Assembly: GCA_013350335.1 (NCBI GenBank)
Contig: CM023537.1
Span: forward strand, 44,762,111 to 44,826,110
DNA length: 64,000 nt
Reading direction: 5' to 3'
DNA from: Chimonanthus salicifolius
Taxonomy: Eukaryota > Streptophyta > Magnoliopsida > Laurales > Calycanthaceae
The notes beneath the pieces were generated by a model. The model saw only the letters and a list, made by a program, of their open reading frames with translations, was not told the origin of the DNA and ran no database searches. Every line of letters starts with the position of its first letter. Positions within the stretch are counted from its first letter, which is position 1. Positions 25,401 through 34,400 of the stretch are shown in pieces. Made by a program: the position numbers and the translations under genes.

Positions 25401-28400
25401 CCATTCCTATCTTCCAACCTATATTTGCAGTCAAAACCCGAGACCACAAAGATTCTCTCTCTTTTCCAAATCTCCACCCATTTCTAACTCTAAGAGAAAC
25501 AATTCCTAATCCTCCTTTCGATTTTGATTTGGTTGCTTCTTCCCATGCCACTAGGTGTACCTTCCTTTTTGAGTCCTTATCTCCCCATAGAAAGCTTCTA
25601 AAAAGTTGTTCTATTTTCCTAATATCCCTTTCGACATCTCAAACAAGGAGAGATAGTAAGTTGGCAGATCGTCAACACTGATTTGATTAGGGTAAGGCGA
25701 CCCCCAATGGAGAGATATCTCCTCCCCACCCTACTAATCTCCTCTCAACATTTTCTACAACTGGAGCCCAGAATTGTTTGGGTCTTGGATTCCCACCTAA
25801 TGGTAATCATAAATAGATAAAGGGTAACCTTCCAGTACTACACCCTATCTCCTCTGCCAAATCCTTGAGAATGTCTTCATCCACATCAATACCAATCAAG
25901 GTGCTCTTCCTACTATTGATTCTTAGCCTCGACACCACTTTGAAGCATCTCAAAATTGCCTTAAAGCCTCTTACTTCAGCCCTATTTGGTTCACAGAAAA
26001 CTAAAGTATTATCCGCAAAGTGGAGATGGGTGACTATTGGACCGACTGATGGAGTGGTAAAACCCCTAAACTATCCCCAATTCCTTGGATTCCACCACCA
26101 GTCTATGTAAACTTTCCCCAATCAAGGTGAAGATGAAAGGAGATAATGGGTCACCTTGTCTCAAACCTCTTGAGGCTGATATTGGTGTAGTAGGAGACCC
26201 ATTCACAAATACAAAGTACGAAGTGTCCTCAATGCACGCCTTCATCCATTGTCTCCACTTTTGACTAAAAATCATTCTCTCAAAGAGAGATCCGACAAAG
26301 GACCAATTGACAAATCATAAGCTTTTTCCATGTCTATCTTGAAAAGAAGGCCATGTTTTTTCTCCCTTCTTCTCATATGGACCAGTTCATTGGCAATTAG
26401 GACCCCATCCAAGATCTGTCTATCTTCCTCAAAAGCCCTGTGAGATTCGCCAATTATCTCGGGCAATACCTTCTTTAACCTATCCGCTAAGACCTTGGCT
26501 ATAAGTTTGTAGATACTGCCCATTGATAGGTCTATAATGAGACAATCCTGACAGACCTTCCTTCTTAGGCACAAGGATGATGAAAGAAGTTTTCAATCTT
26601 CTATTAATGACTCCATTCTTGTGAAATTCCTTGAATACCCTCAAGAAGTCAGGGCCAACCGAGTCCCAACAAGCTTTAAAGAAAGAGAAATTGAATCCAT
26701 CTGAACCCAGGGCTTTATCACCTTCCATACTATCTAGCGCGGCCCCAATCTCATCCATTGAAACCTCACTTTCAAGCCAGCCAGCCCTCTCAACCCTTAT
26801 CCTATTAAACTCAATCCCATCTAAGGTCGGTCATGGAAACCTTTTATCAATCAGAGAGGCTTTGAGGAGTTGTGTTACAAGACAAAAGGAGAATAGGCAA
26901 TACAAAGGAAAGATGGAAACAGACAAATTTGAGGATAGTGAAATTTAATGTGGATTGTGTGGCAAGAGGGAAACCGAGTTTGGAAGGTATAGGAGATATT
27001 TTTACATGATTCTTATGGGTGGATACTCTCTTTTTTCGGGCCTAAGTGGGTGTGAACATTCAAACGAGACATAATTCTTAGCAACCAGAGAATTAATGAA
27101 GATATACTTGGATCACTTTCAAGGAAAACTCGCCTTGTAAAGTGACTCGGTTAATACAATGAGTTTGGTTTTAGCAAAAAAAAAAAAGTAACCTCCATGG
27201 AGAGTCATTCCCATGTTTAGAAGATCAGACACACATGCTCTTCACTTTATATCTCCTTTGAGCATATTAGTAGAGCAGCTAATAGAGTTACAGACTTCTT
27301 ACCAAAGCATGGTGTTTCATATTGGATGTATTCTTAGATTTTTTATTTATTAATCCTTTTTGTTATTGTATTTATTGTATTTTGATGGCCACCTCGGTCA
27401 TCCCTTCTCATGTACTTGTTATGCATCCATTAATGAAGTATCATCTTTACGTTATCCTTTTTTTGAAATGGTTCATATATTAATATTAATGGATAACAAG
27501 CATCAGAGGAGCGAAAACAAGGGAAAAAAAAGTACACAAGCTAGCATTCAGGAAAAATATAAAAAAACTGGCAAACAGGCAAATAGGAAAAAAAAAAACT
27601 AGCTCTGGGCCCAGGAGAGGGGACAAGACACTCAAGGGTGGCCTGTCACGTGGAGGGATCTCAGGAGGGAACAGGAGCTGCGAAAACCAAGGAGTAACAC
27701 GAAGACCGACGAGAGAACGGGTACCAAAAATGCTGATGACAGTAGCAGGAGGGCCGAATGCTGAGATTCAATAGCCCGACGGGCCAACGGAGCTGGTTGG
27801 AGGAACAGGAGGGCCCGACGGACCAACAGAGCTGCCTGGAGGAGCAGGAAGGCCAGACAGTGATTTTCAAAAGGCTGAAGGGCCAACAAAGCTGGCTGGG
27901 GTAGTAGGACCCATTGATGAGGCTCTGGTGCTTTGGCAGGCATCAGTGCAGCAATGGAAAAGGGTCAAAAGGAGACATCTATCGGACAACTGTTGCAGTA
28001 CCAGATCTGAGTTGCACAGGACTGGGAAGATATGAAAGATCTCGGCTGAAGGAAAACAGTGGCCGAGGCAGCAGACAGACGTGATGCAGCCGACGACGAG
28101 GGTTATGGACAGCGCTGGAGCAGTGCAACAGGCGATAGAACCGCTGGTGAAGTGAGAGGGGCAGCAAAGAACTCGGCAAGAAGGAGATGCTCAGGGACAG
28201 AGCCTCAGTCAAGCAGCAGGAAATAGATGAAGGATGCGAGAACTGACAAGTGCATGGGCTTGAGGACGACTGGGAAGAGAAAGAAAACAGATCTGGTCGG
28301 GGATCGCCAGGGGCATGAGCAGCAACAAATGGCAGAAGAAGATATGAAAAAAACTGAGGAAGGAGAACAGCGCAGATCTGTGAAAAGGATGGATTTTTTT

Positions 28401-31400
28401 TAAAGCAACGATGTATGGCTCCTCCCTCTGCCAATATCTAAAAGCTTCTGAGGGTTGGGTTTTTCGCACAAGAAAAGAGGAGAGAGGCTGATGAGTGATT
28501 TGTATCATCTTTACCTTATCAATAGAATTTATAAATAAAAGAAAAGTTATAATTACCAAGTTTTAGGTTCTTGACCATCGGCTCAGCCATGCCAGCCCAT
28601 ACTAGAATTTGCATTTCTGAAGGCATCTCACTATTTTGTGTTCTTTTGGGGAGTGGGAAGGAGAGAACAACTTATGCTAAAAAGGAAATGTAAATGGATA
28701 CACTGGTTATCGATAAAAAGTGTGTAGAACCAACAATATACGAAGTCAGGAAAAGAAAAGAAAATCAAATACTTGTGTCTTGCTGAAATCAATAAGAAGA
28801 TGTTTATATTAAAAGAAAAGTGATCAGCTCCAAAGAACTACTGAGTAATTGCATATTGGATTTCAATAAACTATTGAACCATTAATGCCGCTCTAGACCA
28901 CATCTGTTTAAACGGTACTGAGTTTACCAAGACAGTGAAAAGAAGAGAACCACTTACAATGAGCATGACACCATATGCATGAATATTTTGGTTTGCAGTA
29001 TTTGGGTCACATAAAGTCAACCTGAAGCACCCTGCAAAATATTTCTAGTGGAATTCAGTAAAAAATGCTTAGCTTGTATTAGATCTAAATCATTATCATG
29101 TATCTTATATTACAAAACTTACTTTTCTCAGCCGTAGATCCCATCCTGCAATAATGTCTGAAATCACATAATAAATGGTCAGTAGTGAATATTTAGCATA
29201 GAGAAATTATTTAAGTAGTGAAGTCCAAGTGTTGCATATTGCCTAGGCATTCAAGCACTCCTTGTGTTGAAGATGTCAAAACAGAATACTAGATTATAAG
29301 ACTTGGGATAAAAATTAGTACCCACTACTGCAAGGAATTTTTTCAGTGGTTGTTGGACAATATGACCCTGCTGAACAGAATACTTCAGTACTACTCCCAA
29401 CATCAGCCCAAATGTCTGCTCCCCCACAGGTATGGTTTGGCTTTCCAGGAGGAAGTTGATAGCGGTATCTGTATAGTTTTCTCAGAAATATCACAATAGG
29501 TATAACAATCACATTAATGTATCTGTGAAAAAAGAAGGAACATCACAGTTTACTAGCTTACGGATCACATATGCCAGTAGTATTATTGAGCTTAGCAAGT
29601 GGACAGTAAGCACCTAGTGGGCAAGCTTCAATTGCAACAAAAGACAGTAAAATTAGGAATTTTTTCATTTTGACAATAAACTAAGTAATAATGTACACTG
29701 TAAGCAAAAACAAGATGCAATTATCAGATTATAGTATTCATATGATCATGCACAAGTTTATTCCTACACCCTTAGCAGTCTGCACATCATCTGTGTTTCA
29801 TTGGTTAGTCCTTAAGGCATCTTCTGACAAAACTGATGTACTAAGCACCATTTATTCTGATTCTACATATGTTGGCAAGATTACTACTGCACTGTTGAGT
29901 GAATTGGATCATCTTCAATGGCCCCATTCAGCCAAAATGTTCATTGGTGTTGGACACAAAATTGATTATATATATATGGGACTGCAGAACCACTTGTCAC
30001 TAATCCAAAACACAAGGACTAGAAAGCTAATAACTATTTAATTCAGACTTCGCTTTTCTGTTCAATGGAAGACCATATTTGACAGATGGTGTATATGTTA
30101 CCCACTGCAGAAAAAATATGGGATACTGCTTGTGATTTATATTTCAATGATGATAACTCAGCTCGCATACATCAGATTTATCAGGACATTGCACAATTAC
30201 GACAGGGGGAGTTTTCTATCATTCATTACTACCCTAAGATGTACAGTGCTAGTTGGAAATTAATCACCTCAAAATCTTACATTTGAAAGTGCTCTTGATG
30301 CTCAAATCCATAGACTATTGATAAATAGCACTCATTTGATTTAATGCATTGCCTCTTCGTGATTCTTTGTGCCAACTGAGAATAATCTTCAACTCAGAGA
30401 AAATTTGAATTTGCCTTTTTGAGTGGACAAAGATCCTCTGAGTTCTCTATTGGAGGCAGGAGGTATTCAACTCAAACTCATCTGGCATATACCTCAGAAA
30501 GACCATGCGTATATTATAATATCTGAATTTGACATGCTACTTTGTTTGTCACACCAAACATTTAATGTTTTACTTTGCTTTTAAAAAAAATGAAACAAAG
30601 ATTTAGTGTTGTCATACCAAACATGGAAATGAGGCTTTGAAAATTCATGGATTTTGGCTCCACCAAAACATGTCCATAGAATAGCTTGCATTTAAATCAT
30701 TTAGATTTCTTAAATATGAGTTCAATAGTTTAGAAGGACAGAGAACAAAATTGAAAGCAAGGCAAGAATATTTATGCAACAAGTCCACGAGATGTCACAT
30801 TTCTATTTGAAACCTAGAATAAGAAATTAATACTAAAATGTTAAGAGTAATACCATGTCAGGAAAGAGAACCACATAGGAAAAAAAATAGATAAGACCAA
30901 CTATTATTATGCTAGTATAGGTGAGGAAAGAGAAACTCCTAAAGTTCATTACACAATAAACCACAGAGAAAACTAAAGTGACTTGAAGTGATTAAATACT
31001 TACGGATCATGCAAGTAAGTCCATGTGGACAAAAGAAACCCTCACAACAAGGTTGACAGTCATTAGTTCTAAGAGGCATATTATTGGGATCATAAATATC
31101 AACCTTCTGATTTAAGCTCACGCTACAGCCCCATCCTGGTTCACATCCAGAAACCCAAGAAGTCAAATTACAGTTCTTGTTAGGCTTCAAGAATTTGTTA
31201 CTCTTCCCCCCAGATTCAAAGAAACTACTGAAGTAGAACTTCATTTCAGCCGCTGTACACACTCGCTGCATGATATCATCTGTTGATTCATTGCATTCAT
31301 CATTAGAACTGAAAAGGTTTCTTCTTTAGTTAAAGGTTGGATAGAAGAGTAACTAAAACACAGTGACTTGTCTTCAAGTAATATAGAACATGATATTATA

Positions 31401-34400
31401 AATGCATGATATACATTAGCAAGTTTAAAACCATAAAAATAGCTAGATGAGGCATTAGATTACTTGGAGCAGTAGCAAGTTTCTCTTTTTCCCTTTTACC
31501 CTTTTTTTTTCTTTTGGGTGGGGGGAGGGGAGGGAAACGGGATGGAACTCAAGATTGATTTATCAGCTTGAATACGCTAAAGTAAATCAATTTCCTTTGA
31601 CCATTCATGTTTAAAATATGCATGTGATAAGTACACTACCACTTCCGCTTTAGATCCCAAATTTGGGGGAGTTTGAGGGAGTGTCTATGACGCAGGACAA
31701 GTCAAAATATCGGAAACCATCTAAATGATATACGGAGGCCTATATTAGAATGAAAAATGTGTACAATGAATCCTAAAATGACAAGCAACATATATCCATG
31801 TCACATAAGATGTTAGAGAAAGAAATTAATATTAAACAAAGAATAAAACAAAAGCTAAGGCAAATTCACACTCACAATTAATCAAAGAAATTTTAAAAAA
31901 AAAAATGGCACGTACACTTAAAACTCTCAAGGTTGTATTACTGGCCTTCAATGCAAAATCCCTTAAAAGCCTAATTAAATCATATCAAACCCTGTCCTAG
32001 GTCTTCTAGATTTAAAAAACCAGTCACCCAATGGATGAAATAGGGCTATGGAGCCACCTAAAGTTTGCCAAAGGAATTAGGGTTTGTTATTTTTTTTCAA
32101 TTCTTAGCCAAAACTAGGTCTCAAATAGGGTGAAACAATAGGTCAGGGTTAGATCTACGACTCTAGGATAGGGATCTAGAGTTTGGGATGTGGAATAGAG
32201 CAAAATGGGCCCCAAACGGGCATTTCCGTACAATAGTACAAACATGCACAAATGTGCGTACGGACTGGTGGGTCCCGGCGAGTCTTTGGTGGTCGAAGGT
32301 GGATCACCATCAATTATTGCAAGATCACAACACTTGGTCACCCAGGTGCAAGCTCTTGGAATGTGCCTGGTGCAGCAGTTTCTCCTGAAAGTATCAAAAG
32401 CACAATAATCGACCATTTTGAAGTATACAGGTAACATGCATATGGTGTCTTCACATAGGATGTCACCATCAATATGTTGATTGTATCTCAGTATCAGGCT
32501 TCGCAAAGGATATCTCACCACTAATACTTTGTTTATAGCAAGTTTGAATTGTGAAGCTCTTATATAAGTTAGGGTTTTATTGGGTGAAATTGTGGTGGGT
32601 GGGATAGCAAGAATGCTTAACAAAATCTTAATTACAGTAACATTTTATGTGCTTTAACTTCTAGGAGGAATGTTATGGATCATGAAGGGCCTCTTTGCAA
32701 TTATCAATAGACTAACCCCTCAAGCAGTACAATTCGGGAAGTGAGAGATGGTAATGTAGGACTAGGTCAGGGTCCAATTAACCCCATCAGAATCATAACT
32801 AGGATGAGAAAGGACATCCTCCTTATCATTAAAAAAAAAAAGGAATCCTCCTCGTTTTCTCTCCAATCTCCCTCGAAATTCACAAAACTAGATATCTTCA
32901 CTTCCATTTTAGCAAATCAGGTAAAATTGTGGAAAGTAACATACCTATAAACTCCTCTATAGGGAAGCATTGTGGTTTTGCATTTGTTAGATTTTTATCA
33001 AAAGTGGAAGCTTTGAAGGCCATCGTGGATGGGTAGACTTCTTAGAGGTGCAGATATCAAAGCTCCAATTAGCAAAAGCATGCAAACAGGCTTTATAATT
33101 CAAAACTCTTTGGTGGTATCTCCTTCAATAGGGTTTGGTCACAAGAAAGCCTTCTCTCATTCTTGCTTGGACAATAACCTCTTAATTATGGTAAATCCAT
33201 CATCTTCAACAAAGTGGCAATCGAGAAGAGAAGCACACAACTAAGAAAATGTCTAGTCATTTGGCTCTCCTATCCTTCAATCAATATACATACAGTTGAG
33301 GACTAATTTAAAAATAAATTTAAAAAAAAAAAAAGAATAGAACTGCACAAGGCCTTTCCAGGTCAACTATATTCATCTCATTTTCAACAACTCTGTTCTC
33401 CTTTACAGTAGAAGAAGAAGTGATTTCCTAATCTTTGAACTCCCCAATATCAGATGAGCCTCACCTTTCTTCATGATAAAATTTTGGAGTATTTCCCTGA
33501 TTTTAAATTTTGATGGGTTAGAATTTTTGGAATTCCCCTTTGTATTTGGGGATGAAAGAATTTGTCAAGTTTCTGGTGAGGTCCTCAAAATCGACACCTT
33601 CACCCTCTAAGGAAAGCACTTCTTTTTTGGTCAATTTAAATTTATGCAATTGAAATTTCTTTCCCATCAAATCTATCATCATCAAAGTGGCAGAGAGGTG
33701 TGACAAGGTGTGACGAGGACGTCCATGATGGCTACTAGGTCTATCAAAGATCTCAGAAGCGACATAACATAGTTGTCATGTCAGGGCAATATGGCTGGGA
33801 GATGACCCACAAATCAAATGTTTGTGCATAGCTCTATGATTTGATTGCTTGGAAGGCCAAAACTGACCGTTCATTTCATCAGATCGGGTTTTGCGGGTTG
33901 TTCATATCCATCGGATCGTGGTTGGCTTGATTCAAACCGTTAAATGGATCCAAAGTTGTCATACTAGTGGACCTAGAAATTTTATTTTATTGTTTATTTT
34001 ATTTTATTTAAATATCAACTTTATGAGATGTAATAAGTTATATTAAATGGCTTGCATTGTTCACACATGTGTGTGTCTCTAGGGCTTCTTAATTCTTATA
34101 AATACTTGTAAACACTCATTATTTCATAATAGAATACAAGTGAATAAATTTTTTGCATACTCTTTTGAGAAGACTGGTGATGTGACTCCATTTCTCCTTT
34201 ACAGTGACTCCAAGGAATTAGGTGTTTTCTATCCTTTCTCCTCCTAACCAGGTTCCCTACCCTGCAGCCAACTTTTTGTGCAAAAGACCCCCCAAACAGC
34301 CCCTTTCTTCGACCTATTTTAAGCGTTTTTGGGTTTGGATTCAAGTAGGACTTAACTTTTCATTGAGAATCTGTACTTTTTACTTGTGTGGGGAATTTTA

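Noticed and set aside
27979..28434. 151-codon minus-strand frame starting [11 protein letters not shown]
   Set aside because: Low-complexity and without domain match; sits in purine-rich retroelement-like sequence and has no splice context.
32114..32623. 169-codon minus-strand frame in ABCG intron 2
   Set aside because: No recognised motif, no neighbours or homology by eye; in an intron between confirmed exons.
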